Below, one piece after another: positions 12,740 to 20,570 of a stretch of DNA of 64,000 nt. The position numbers and the translations under genes are program-made. The stretch is from Saccharomonospora viridis DSM 43017. GTDB lineage: Bacteria > Actinomycetota > Actinomycetes > Mycobacteriales > Pseudonocardiaceae. How positions within the stretch are numbered: the first letter of the stretch is position 1; each line of letters opens with the position of its first letter. The DNA is taken from assembly GCF_000023865.1 (NCBI RefSeq), contig NC_013159.1:1948001-2012000 (forward strand), written 5' to 3'. The notes under the pieces were generated by a model that saw nothing but the letters and a program-made list of their open reading frames with translations, did not search any database and was not told the origin of the DNA.

Positions 12740-13630
12740 ATGGCCACGGCGGTTTTCCGGTCGTACGACCAGCGTGAGCTGGACCTCCAGTATTCGCCGA
12801 GTTCGTGTGTCGACGACGTCGAGGGCTACTTCCACGAGTACACCCGGCGCAGCGCCGAGGCGCGGCGGGAGATCGAGGGGTTCGTCGAGGTCCGTTACGG
12901 CGACGAACCCGACCAGGTCCTCGACTTCTTCCCGGCGAAGACACACGGGTCCCCGTTGCTGGTCTTCCTCCACGGTGGTTACTGGCAGGAGTTCAGTCGT
13001 CGCGAAGCCGCCTTCATGGCCATGGATTTGACCGCCCAAGGCGTTTCGGTGGCCGCACTGGGCTACGGCCTGGCCCCGCGGTACACCCTGCCGGAGATCG
13101 TGACGATGGTGTCCGAGGGGGTGCGGTGGATCTGCCGCAACACTGACGGGCTTCCCGGTTCGCCTCGGCGTGTTGTCCTGAGTGGATGTTCCGCGGGTGC
13201 GCACCTGGTCGCCATGGCCTTGCTCGACGAGATCGGCTGGCGGCGGGAAGGAGTGCGACCGACGGAGGCGATCGCCGGGGCGGTGTTGCTCAGCGGCGTC
13301 TACGACCTCGACCCGGTTCGCCGGACCTACGTGAACTCCCCGCTCGGACTCGACGTCGACACCGCACTCGCCTGCAGTCCCCGGCATCTTCCCTTGACCG
13401 GTCTGCCACCGTTGGTCATCGCGCGCGGGGAGAACGAGACCACGGAGTTCGCCAGGCAGCACACGGAGTTCGTCGCCGCGGTGCGACAGGCCGGCGGTTG
13501 CGTGAGCGATCTCGTCGTCCCGGGCCGAAACCACTTCGACCTGCCCTTCGACCTCGGGGATCCGGGGACATCGTTGGGAGCGGCGGTACGACGGTTGTTT
13601 GTCCCCTCGGTAGGCGGGGACGCCCGGTGA
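12740..13630 (+). CDS. Kynurenine formamidase, alpha/beta-hydrolase type
   Basis: A 296-residue alpha/beta hydrolase with the HGGYW oxyanion motif, nucleophile elbow GCSAG, a plausible acid in ARGENE and a His in GRNHFD. This matches arylformamidases that hydrolyse N-formylkynurenine to kynurenine and formate. Placement next to tryptophan 2,3-dioxygenase in a kynurenine-type lipopeptide operon supports the call. The start is uncertain: a GTG at 12728 and an ATG at 12662 are also in frame, and no start has a strong ribosome binding site. About 240 bases without a gene separate it from the dioxygenase. I recall no dedicated formamidase in the daptomycin cluster but one in taromycin, so this cluster looks closer to taromycin. 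Confidence 0.82.
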   Translation: MATAVFRSYDQRELDLQYSPSSCVDDVEGYFHEYTRRSAEARREIEGFVEVRYGDEPDQVLDFFPAKTHGSPLLVFLHGGYWQEFSRREAAFMAMDLTAQGVSVAALGYGLAPRYTLPEIVTMVSEGVRWICRNTDGLPGSPRRVVLSGCSAGAHLVAMALLDEIGWRREGVRPTEAIAGAVLLSGVYDLDPVRRTYVNSPLGLDVDTALACSPRHLPLTGLPPLVIARGENETTEFARQHTEFVAAVRQAGGCVSDLVVPGRNHFDLPFDLGDPGTSLGAAVRRLFVPSVGGDAR

Positions 13631-13697
13631 AAAGCTGTATGGACAAGATGAGTCAGGTGCCGGGTAGGGTCGATCCGGGAGCCGAGGGGAGAAAGCC

Positions 13698-14441
13698 ATG
13701 AAAGGCGGTTGGCTACGAAGCCGTCGACAGAACCCTGCCGCGATGGTGGAACTGGTGTGCTTTCCGCATGCCGGCGGTTCTGCGAGCTACTTCCACCACT
13801 TCAACGAACACCTGTCGTCGACCATCGCGGTCACGGCGGTCCAGTATCCGGGCCGACAGGATCGGCTCAACGAGGCCGGACTGGTCAGCATCGTCGACGC
13901 CGCCGAGACGATCGCGGATGAACTCGACGCCGTCCGCCGTCCCCTCGCACTGTTCGGCCACAGCATGGGTGCGTTGATCGCGTTCGAGACGGCGCATCTG
14001 CTGCGGGACAGGGGACGGCCACCGCTCGCGCTCATCGTGTCGGGAAGCAGGCCCCCACACCTGGTCGAGGACCGCAAGATCCACCAGCTCAGCGACGAAG
14101 ACCTGATCAACGAGATCAGGAGTCTGGCCGGGACCAGCGATGTGCTGCTGTCCGATGACGAGTTCGTCCAATTGCTGCTTCCGACCATCCGCGCCGACTA
14201 CAAGGTCACGGAGACGTATGTTCACCAGCCGCGTCCGGCGCTCGACATACCCGTCCAGGTCCACGTCGGTGGCCGGGACGACAACGTGTCGCCGACTGAA
14301 GCGGACGAGTGGCGTCGGTACACGGTCGGGGACTTCCGCGTGAACGTCCATGAGGGTGGGCACTTCTACCTCAACGACTGCCTGGACGTCCTCGGGAAGT
14401 CGGTCTCGGCGCTCCTCGAGCCCTCAGCATCCTCGCCCTGA
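13698..14441 (+). CDS. Type II thioesterase
   Basis: A 247-residue stand-alone alpha/beta-hydrolase thioesterase of the GrsT/RifR kind. It has CFPHAGGSA near the N-terminus, the nucleophile motif GHSMG, an Asp in GGRDDNVSP and the catalytic His in EGGHFYL. Such enzymes clear misprimed or stalled acyl groups from NRPS carrier domains. The ATG follows GAGGGGAGAAAG at good spacing and lies 67 bases after the formamidase stop. It closes the biosynthetic operon and converges with a LysR gene 25 bases downstream. Confidence 0.93.
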   Translation: MKGGWLRSRRQNPAAMVELVCFPHAGGSASYFHHFNEHLSSTIAVTAVQYPGRQDRLNEAGLVSIVDAAETIADELDAVRRPLALFGHSMGALIAFETAHLLRDRGRPPLALIVSGSRPPHLVEDRKIHQLSDEDLINEIRSLAGTSDVLLSDDEFVQLLLPTIRADYKVTETYVHQPRPALDIPVQVHVGGRDDNVSPTEADEWRRYTVGDFRVNVHEGGHFYLNDCLDVLGKSVSALLEPSASSP

Positions 14442-14466
14442 GGGGCAAGGGGCGGTCGACGTGATC

Positions 14467-15396
14467 TCACACCCAGCGCGCACCGGCTGGTAATCGCAGT
14501 CGCTGGGAGCGGGCGTTCGCGAGAAGTTCCATGAGGGCCAAAGCGGTGCGGGACAGGGGTCTGGTGGGGTCGTGGACGAGGCAGATGTCGCGTTCCACGA
14601 CCGGTTCGACCAGGGGGCGGGAGTCGATCTCGGCGAACGTCATCATGGGGAGCACGAGTCCGGGCACGGCGGAGACACCGAGGCCCGACGCGGTGAGCCC
14701 GGCGACGGCGCCGACGTTGCGTGCCTGGGTCACCGAGCCGAGCCGCACGCCGTGCCGGGACAGTATCCGGTCGACGTAGGCGCGGATGCTGCTGGTCGGG
14801 TCGAAGGCGACGAACTCCTCGCCGTCGAGGTCGTTCCAGGTGATCTCGCTGTGTTCGGCGAACCTGTGCCCCGGTGGGAACACGCAGACGAACCGGTCGA
14901 CGGCGATGGGCCGGGCGTGCAGCGTGGGAGGCACGGTCGCGGCGACCGTGACCGCCATGTCGGCGCTACCCCGCGCCACGTGGTCGAGCACGTCCTGGGA
15001 CAGTCCATCGAGGACGGTCACGGCCACGTCGGGCCGTGCCGTCCGGAACTTCGCGAGCACGTGCGGCAGCATCGTCGCGGCGAGCGAGGGCAGTGCTGCG
15101 ATCGACACCGATCCCCGTGTCCCGGACAGATAACCCTCGAAGTGGTTCATGGCGGTGTCGAACTCGGCCAACAGTCGGCGGGCGATGGTCAGGAACTGTT
15201 CACCGTCGACGGTGGGGTGCACCCGGCGAGTCGTGCGCTCGAAAAGCCGCACCCCGAGTCGTTGCTCGACCTCGAGCACCGTGCGGCTGACCGAGGACTG
15301 GGCGACGTGGAGCTTTCGGGCCGCGCCGGTGTAGCCGCCCGCATCGGCGACGGCGGCCACGGCACGCAGGTGTCGTATGCCGATGTCTATGCCCAT
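14467..15396 (-). CDS. LysR family transcriptional regulator
   Basis: A 309-residue regulator. The N-terminal winged helix-turn-helix covers roughly residues 5-65 (AARKLHVAQSSVSRTVLEVE as the recognition region) and a periplasmic-binding-like effector domain fills the rest. It is divergent from the CitMHS transporter operon, with a perfect interrupted palindrome five bases upstream of its start codon. LysR proteins usually control the divergent operon and themselves from such a site, so it most likely regulates the transporter/AtuA/hydrolase operon rather than the lipopeptide genes it converges with. The effector is unknown; an organic acid or acyl intermediate is plausible given the transporter. 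Confidence 0.93.
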   Translation of the reverse strand: MGIDIGIRHLRAVAAVADAGGYTGAARKLHVAQSSVSRTVLEVEQRLGVRLFERTTRRVHPTVDGEQFLTIARRLLAEFDTAMNHFEGYLSGTRGSVSIAALPSLAATMLPHVLAKFRTARPDVAVTVLDGLSQDVLDHVARGSADMAVTVAATVPPTLHARPIAVDRFVCVFPPGHRFAEHSEITWNDLDGEEFVAFDPTSSIRAYVDRILSRHGVRLGSVTQARNVGAVAGLTASGLGVSAVPGLVLPMMTFAEIDSRPLVEPVVERDICLVHDPTRPLSRTALALMELLANARSQRLRLPAGARWV

Positions 15397-15400
15397 GGCG

Positions 15401-15423
15401 CATCAATGTATGCGAAATTGATG
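15401..15423. promoter_or_regulatory. LysR-type operator palindrome (CATCAAT-N9-ATTGATG)
   Basis: Two perfect 7-base arms flank a 9-base spacer, giving the T-N11-A geometry of LysR recognition sites. It lies in the divergent promoter region, next to the lysR start codon and about 105 bases before the transporter ATG. It is probably the autoregulatory and activation site of the adjacent LysR. Confidence 0.65.
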
Positions 15424-15527
15424 GTGGACTTGAATAGTGCCCGGCCTCACACTCGTGATCCAGGCAGCGCCGCCGGAGTGCCCCGGTGTGGCTGCGCTCC
15501 GAGTCGTTGAGTGAGAGGTCTGGGTCG

Positions 15528-16925
15528 ATGTTGTCCCTGATGGGTTTTCTGACCATCGGCGTGATCCTCGCTGTGCTGCTGACCAACCGGGTGGCCGCGG
15601 TGGTCGCGCTGGCGGGCGTCCCGATCCTGGGTGGGTTGATCGCGGGCTTCTCCCCTGCGGAGATCGGCGGGTTCGTCTCCGAAGGGCTCGGTGGCGTCGT
15701 CGGCGTCACCACCATGTTCGTCTTCGCGATCATCTACTTCGGGCTGATGCGCGATGCCGGTATGTTCGATCCGATCATCGACCGCATCGTGTCATTCGCC
15801 GGGAACGCACCGGTGACGGTGTGTGTGGCGACCACACTGTTGGCGTGTGCGGCGCACCTGGACGGGGCCGGGGCCACGACCTTCCTGATCACCATCCCGG
15901 CGATGTTGCCGCTGTTCGACCGGCTCGGGATGAGCAGGCTCGTCCTCACCACGTGCGTCGGGCTCGGTGCCGGTGTGATGAACGTCCTGCCGTGGGGCGG
16001 CCCGACCGCGCGGGCGGCGGCGGTGACCGACGTCGCCGTCAACGACCTGTGGGTCCCGCTCATCCCGGCGCAGGTCGCCGGGGTGGTCGCGGCTGTGGCC
16101 ATCGCGTGGTGGCTCGGACGTCGAGAGCGGCGCAGGCTCGCCGGGATCACCACCGAGCACGCACAGCAGGCGCAGGGTGTCACCACAGTCGGGGGCTCCC
16201 GCGTCATAAGCGGTGTCTCGGACTCCGTATCCAGCGGCGCCGGTGGGGACGGATCGGCCGGTGAGGAAGGTGAGGAAGCAGGGGAGGACCTGCGCCGCCC
16301 GCGGCTGTTCTGGTTCAACGTCGCCTTGACGATCGCGGTCATCGCCTGTCTCGTGGCCGCGGTGGCACCTCCTGAGCTGTTGTTCCTGGTCGCGGTACTG
16401 ATCGCGTTGCTGGTGAACTATCCGGGCCTGAAGCAGCAGACCGCCCGGATCGAGGCCCACTCCAAGGGCGCCATGCTCATGGCCACCACCCTGCTCGCCG
16501 CCGGTGTGTTCCTCGGCATCCTCGAAGGGAGCGGGATGATCGACGCGATGGCGTCGACGGCCGCGGGACTGATCCCGGACGGAGCCGCGCCCGCACTGCC
16601 GCTGATCGTCGGTGTCCTCGGGGTACCGCTGAGCCTCGTGTTCGGACCGGATGCGTATTACTTCGGGGTCATGCCGGTCCTGATCGGCGTGGGCGAGCAG
16701 TTCGCGGTGTCCGGCGTCGCCATCGCTTCGGCCTCGCTGATCGGGGAGGAGACCGTCGGATTCCCGATCAGCCCGCTGACCGGTGCGTTCTACCTGCTCG
16801 TCGGACTGGGAGGGGTCGAGATCGGACGACACATCCGACATCTCATCGGCTGGGCCTGGCTCGTCAGCATCGTGATGCTGCTCGTCGCCATCGCAACCGG
16901 GGCGGTGCCGCTGTGGGTGGCATGA
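15528..16925 (+). CDS. CitMHS family citrate/metal-type transporter
   Basis: A 465-residue membrane protein with about a dozen hydrophobic segments and a Ser/Gly/Glu-rich central cytoplasmic loop (about residues 220-255). It resembles the CitMHS family that imports divalent-metal citrate or related carboxylates, with family-like stretches such as LDGAGATTFLIT, LPWGGPTAR and FGPDAYYFG. The chosen ATG has AGAGG about nine bases upstream; a GTG 42 bases earlier is also in frame. It is the first gene of a coupled operon: its stop overlaps the next start (ATGA). The substrate is not determined; the AtuA-type neighbours suggest a carboxylate that they help degrade. Confidence 0.88.
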   Translation: MLSLMGFLTIGVILAVLLTNRVAAVVALAGVPILGGLIAGFSPAEIGGFVSEGLGGVVGVTTMFVFAIIYFGLMRDAGMFDPIIDRIVSFAGNAPVTVCVATTLLACAAHLDGAGATTFLITIPAMLPLFDRLGMSRLVLTTCVGLGAGVMNVLPWGGPTARAAAVTDVAVNDLWVPLIPAQVAGVVAAVAIAWWLGRRERRRLAGITTEHAQQAQGVTTVGGSRVISGVSDSVSSGAGGDGSAGEEGEEAGEDLRRPRLFWFNVALTIAVIACLVAAVAPPELLFLVAVLIALLVNYPGLKQQTARIEAHSKGAMLMATTLLAAGVFLGILEGSGMIDAMASTAAGLIPDGAAPALPLIVGVLGVPLSLVFGPDAYYFGVMPVLIGVGEQFAVSGVAIASASLIGEETVGFPISPLTGAFYLLVGLGGVEIGRHIRHLIGWAWLVSIVMLLVAIATGAVPLWVA

Positions 16926-18262
16926 GGGGGACAACGGTGCGCCTGGGTGCCGGAGCCGGGTTCGCCGGCGACCGGATCGACCCGGCCGTGGATCTGGCCC
17001 GCCGGGGTGGACTGGACTTCCTGATCTTCGAGTGCCTCGGTGAGCGGACCGTCGCCGCCGCCCACGCCCGCAGGCTGAGCGATCCGAGTACGGGCTACGA
17101 CCCGTTGCTGGCAGCGCGACTACGCGCGGTCCTGCCCCACACCCATCGCGGCGGCACGCGGGTGGTCACCAACTCCGGGGCCGCGAACCCGGAAGCGGCA
17201 GGCGAGCTCGCCGCTCGCGTCGCCGCCGAACTCGGTGTGCCCTCCCGGATCGCGGTCGTCGGCGGTGACGACGTGCTGGACATCGTGCGCCGCGTCGACC
17301 CCGTGGTGTGGGAGACCGACGCGCCGCTGTCGGCCTGCCCGGAGGAACTGATCTCGGCCAACGCCTACCTGGGCGCGGCCCCCGTCGTGGAGGCCCTCGA
17401 GCAGGGCGCCGACGTGATCGTGACCGGACGGTTGGCCGACCCGGCCCTGTTTTTGGGGCCACTGGTGCACACGTATGGCTGGGACGCCGACGACTGGGAA
17501 CTGCTCGGCGCGGGCACCGCGGTGGGGCATCTGCTGGAGTGCGCGGGCCAACTCACCGGCGGGTACTTCGCCGATCCCGGCACGAAACCGGTTCCGGACC
17601 TCGCCCGGCTCGGGTTCCCGTTCGCCGACGTCGCCGCGGACGGCACCGCCGAACTCCGCAAACTGGCGGACACCGGTGGCCGATTGGACACCCGGACCTG
17701 CGCCGAGCAACTGCTGTACGAAGTGGATGATCCCACCGCATACCTGACCCCCGACGTGGTCGCGGACTTCTCCGAGGTGACCTTCACCGGCACCGGCGAG
17801 AACCGGGTACGGGTGTCGGGCGCCTCCGGGCGACCTCGACCGGACCAACTCAAGGTGTCCCTCGGGTTCCGGGGAGGCTGGCTGGGGGAAGGACAGATCA
17901 GCTACGCGGGTCCCCGCGCTCTGGACCGGGCCCGCCTGGCCGCCGACGTCGTGCGCGAACGGCTCGTCCGGGTCCACGGAGTCGACGAGAGCGCGATCCG
18001 GGTCGAGTACATCGGCGCGGGCGCGGCGTTCCGCGGACTCGTGGTCGATCCTCAGCCGTTCGAGGTGCGTCTGCGGGTGTCCGCCCGCGTCCCCGAGCCC
18101 GACCAGGCCGAGGTGATCGGCTGGGAAGTGGAGTCGCTCTACACCAACGGCCCGGCGGCGGGCGGTGGCGTCACCCGGACCACACGCGAGACCGTCGTCG
18201 TCCGCTCGTGCCTGTTGCCGCGCCAGCTGGTGACCCCGTTCGTCCACCTGTTGGAGGCGTGA
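16922..18262 (+). CDS. AtuA/DUF1446 family protein (acyclic terpene utilisation-like)
   Basis: A 446-residue cytoplasmic protein that matches the AtuA/DUF1446 family, with RLGAGAGFAGDR at the start, VTNSGAANPEAA, and DVIVTGRLADPALFLGPL in the middle. Members occur in terpene and carboxylate catabolic operons; the founding member is in the Pseudomonas citronellol/geraniol pathway, and the exact chemistry is poorly defined. The ATG overlaps the transporter stop; a GTG 15 bases later with GAGGGGG ahead of it is the alternative start. Family assignment is firm. The substrate in this organism is unknown, and nothing around it is a classical citronellol gene. Confidence 0.88.
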   Translation: MRGTTVRLGAGAGFAGDRIDPAVDLARRGGLDFLIFECLGERTVAAAHARRLSDPSTGYDPLLAARLRAVLPHTHRGGTRVVTNSGAANPEAAGELAARVAAELGVPSRIAVVGGDDVLDIVRRVDPVVWETDAPLSACPEELISANAYLGAAPVVEALEQGADVIVTGRLADPALFLGPLVHTYGWDADDWELLGAGTAVGHLLECAGQLTGGYFADPGTKPVPDLARLGFPFADVAADGTAELRKLADTGGRLDTRTCAEQLLYEVDDPTAYLTPDVVADFSEVTFTGTGENRVRVSGASGRPRPDQLKVSLGFRGGWLGEGQISYAGPRALDRARLAADVVRERLVRVHGVDESAIRVEYIGAGAAFRGLVVDPQPFEVRLRVSARVPEPDQAEVIGWEVESLYTNGPAAGGGVTRTTRETVVVRSCLLPRQLVTPFVHLLEA

Positions 18263-18603
18263 TGTCCACCGTGTTGCTCGACGACCTCGCCGACGTCCGG
18301 GCGGGGGACAAGGGTGATGCGCTGATGCTGTCGGTGTTCCCGCGTGATCCGGCCGACGCCGACCTGCTGTCGACCCACCTCACAGCGGAGGTCGTGGCGC
18401 GGCACTTCGGTGCCGCCGTCACCGGCCCGGTGACCCGCACCGTGCTGCCACGACTGCCCGCTTTCGTGTTCGCGATCCCCGGGGTCCTCGCGGGCGGTGT
18501 CACCGGCTCCACCGTCCTCGACGGACACGGCAAGACGCTCAGCTACCACCTGCTCACGTTGGAACTGCCGATCCGACCCACCACCGAAGGAGAGTCGACA
18601 TGA
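18262..18603 (+). CDS. AtuA-associated small protein
   Basis: A 113-residue protein overlapping the AtuA-like stop (TGATG). It contains LADVRAGDKGD near the N-terminus, matching the small domain that follows DUF1446 proteins as a separate gene or fused C-terminus. It probably forms a functional pair with the preceding protein. Its own stop overlaps the next start by four bases. Function beyond this association is unknown. Confidence 0.85.
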   Translation: MSTVLLDDLADVRAGDKGDALMLSVFPRDPADADLLSTHLTAEVVARHFGAAVTGPVTRTVLPRLPAFVFAIPGVLAGGVTGSTVLDGHGKTLSYHLLTLELPIRPTTEGEST

Positions 18604-20204
18604 GCCCGGCTCGCCACGGACGTGCTCACCCCCGCCCCCGAGCACGCCGCGCGCTCGCCTGCGCCGCGAGCATCCTCACGGCACTGGCGGTGTCCGTGGC
18701 CCCGGTGGCCACGGCCGCACCGAAGCCCGCCGCCCCCTCCACCGACGTACTCCCGGACGACCCCTTCTTCGCCTACGACCGCCCACCGGAATACGAGGTG
18801 GTGCGCCAGGACGTGCGCGTGCCGCTGCGCGACGGCAGCCACGTGGTGTGCCAGCTGTACCGGCCGGGGGACACGACGACACGACCGGCGGCGGGACGGT
18901 TCCCCGGCATCGTCTATGAGTACACCGCCTACGCCGACAACGCGGAAGCTTTCGGAGCCGGTGCGGCGTACTTCGTCCGTCGCGGCTACAACGCACTCGT
19001 GTGCCAGGCCCGTGGCTCGGGCGGATCACCGGGATCGCTGGACCCGTTCAGCCCCCAGGAACAGCGGGACAACTACGACGTCATCGAATGGCTCGCCGCG
19101 CACCCCGCATCGACCGGCCGCATCGGCCAGATGGGTGTCAGCTACGGCGGCCACAGCGCACTGCTGGTCGCGGTGAACCAGCCGCCGCACCTGGAGGCGA
19201 TCATCCCGATGAACGGCATTCACGACTGGTACGAGGACACGATCTACCACGGTGGTATCTACTCCGCCCGCATCCGCGACTGGCAGCGACAGGTGGCACC
19301 CGACACCCTCCGAACCTACGCGGAGCACCCGCTCTACGACGACTTCTGGCGCGACCGCAGTGTCATGTCCCGCTGGGACCGGCTCACCGTCCCCACGCTC
19401 GAGATCAACGGCTGGTACGACCGCTACCGGGACGGCATGGTGAAGAACTACCGGGCCCGGCCCGACAACGTGTGGCTGATCTCCGGTCCGTGGGAACACG
19501 GCTATCCGGAGGGCCAGTACGCCGACATCGGCAAGGGCGCCTATCTCGCCTGGTGGGACCACTGGTTGATGCAGGACCCCGACGCCCCGCTGCCCGCCAC
19601 ACACGTCATCTCGTACGAAGTGCCGGGCCCCGGTGCGGGCCGAGGCTGGCAACGGTTCGAGCAGTGGCCACCGCGTGACGCCCATGAGCTGACCCTGCGG
19701 CTCGGAACGGACGGGGTCCTGAGCCGGACGGCCGGACGCCCCGGGACGGTCACCTTCGACGTCAACACCGAGCCGGAACCGCCGCAAGACCACGAGCGGT
19801 TGGTGTTCGGCACCGCACCGCTGCGCCGGGACCTGGTACTCGCCGGGGACGCGAGCGCCCGTATCAAGGCCTCGTTCGAGGCCGAGGACGGGCACCTCGC
19901 GGTGGTGCTCTACGACCAGGCGCCCGACGGCACCAGCACCAGGATCACCGAGGGCTGGCTCAAAGCCAGCCACCGTGACACGCACACCGCCCTCTCGCCG
20001 GTGGAACCGGGGCAGGTCTACGAACTGGACGTGCACATCCGCCCGACGCACTACCGGCTGTCCGCAGGACATCGCCTGGTCCTGCGGGTCTCCAGCGACG
20101 ACTACCCGGCGATCGATTCCAGTGCACCGCCGGGTCGGGTGGAGGTGCGGACGGGTGCCGCCGGATCGACGTTGCACCTCACCGTCCGCAACGGACACCG
20201 TTAG
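18600..20204 (+). CDS. Secreted CocE/NonD family hydrolase
   Basis: A 534-residue protein with an N-terminal signal peptide: an Arg-rich n-region, a hydrophobic stretch about residues 19-38, and a likely cleavage after an Ala-rich site near residue 40. The alpha/beta-hydrolase domain has nucleophile motif GVSYGGHS, an acid in NGWYDRYRDG and His in GPWEHG. The C-terminal 200 residues resemble the jelly-roll domain of X-Pro dipeptidyl-peptidase/CocE enzymes. These hydrolyse esters, amides or dipeptides. The start overlaps the preceding stop (ATGA), so it is the last gene of the LysR-linked operon. A secreted hydrolase plus importer plus cytosolic AtuA pair suggests an extracellular ester or amide is cleaved and its acid taken up; that is inference. 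Confidence 0.9.
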   Translation: MSPARHGRAHPRPRARRALACAASILTALAVSVAPVATAAPKPAAPSTDVLPDDPFFAYDRPPEYEVVRQDVRVPLRDGSHVVCQLYRPGDTTTRPAAGRFPGIVYEYTAYADNAEAFGAGAAYFVRRGYNALVCQARGSGGSPGSLDPFSPQEQRDNYDVIEWLAAHPASTGRIGQMGVSYGGHSALLVAVNQPPHLEAIIPMNGIHDWYEDTIYHGGIYSARIRDWQRQVAPDTLRTYAEHPLYDDFWRDRSVMSRWDRLTVPTLEINGWYDRYRDGMVKNYRARPDNVWLISGPWEHGYPEGQYADIGKGAYLAWWDHWLMQDPDAPLPATHVISYEVPGPGAGRGWQRFEQWPPRDAHELTLRLGTDGVLSRTAGRPGTVTFDVNTEPEPPQDHERLVFGTAPLRRDLVLAGDASARIKASFEAEDGHLAVVLYDQAPDGTSTRITEGWLKASHRDTHTALSPVEPGQVYELDVHIRPTHYRLSAGHRLVLRVSSDDYPAIDSSAPPGRVEVRTGAAGSTLHLTVRNGHR

Positions 20205-20557
20205 TCCCCGGTCTCGGTTGTGCCGTTCCTCGACCCCGCCGGGTACGAGTGCCCGGTGACCGACGACGGGGCACACACCCCGTCGTCGGTCCGGAGAACG
20301 GTGGCCATCGGGTCGAAGGTTCCCTCACGCGATCCCCTGTGTCCCGGCGTGATCTCAACGAAGACCTGCGGCGGCACCGACGTCACACGCCGGTTTCCGT
20401 CCCTTCCGAGGACTATGACCCCGTATTTGCCCGTCGTCCCGCCCGAGGTCTCGTCACTGTTCACGGCGTCGATGAACTCGGCGATGAGGTGCTGTGCCGC
20501 GGCGATCGCTTCCTCACCGGTACGGGCAGTGTGCTCGAACGTCGGCACGATCACCAC
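20201..20557 (-). CDS. Possible small hypothetical protein downstream of the CoiA-like gene
   Basis: A frame of 118 codons starts at a GTG 13 bases beyond the CoiA-like stop. Its first 70 residues look protein-like (VIVPTFEHTARTGEEA, then IAEFIDAV), with no recognised domain. It runs four bases into the end of the convergent hydrolase gene and reads straight through the hairpin at 20258-20291, which would terminate its message. Either the terminator is leaky or the C-terminal part is not real. No good ribosome binding site is visible; coupling to the upstream gene is possible. Confidence 0.33.
   Translation of the reverse strand: MVIVPTFEHTARTGEEAIAAAQHLIAEFIDAVNSDETSGGTTGKYGVIVLGRDGNRRVTSVPPQVFVEITPGHRGSREGTFDPMATVLRTDDGVCAPSSVTGHSYPAGSRNGTTETGD
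20258..20291. terminator. Strong bidirectional hairpin (14-bp perfect stem, CACACA loop)
   Basis: A perfect 14-base-pair GC-rich stem with a six-base loop lies 54 bases after the stop of the CocE-type gene, which is transcribed towards it, and beyond the CoiA-like gene from the other side. It fits a shared factor-independent terminator of the actinomycete kind, without a long U tract. Confidence 0.7.
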
Positions 20558-20570
20558 CGCATCCGGTCGC

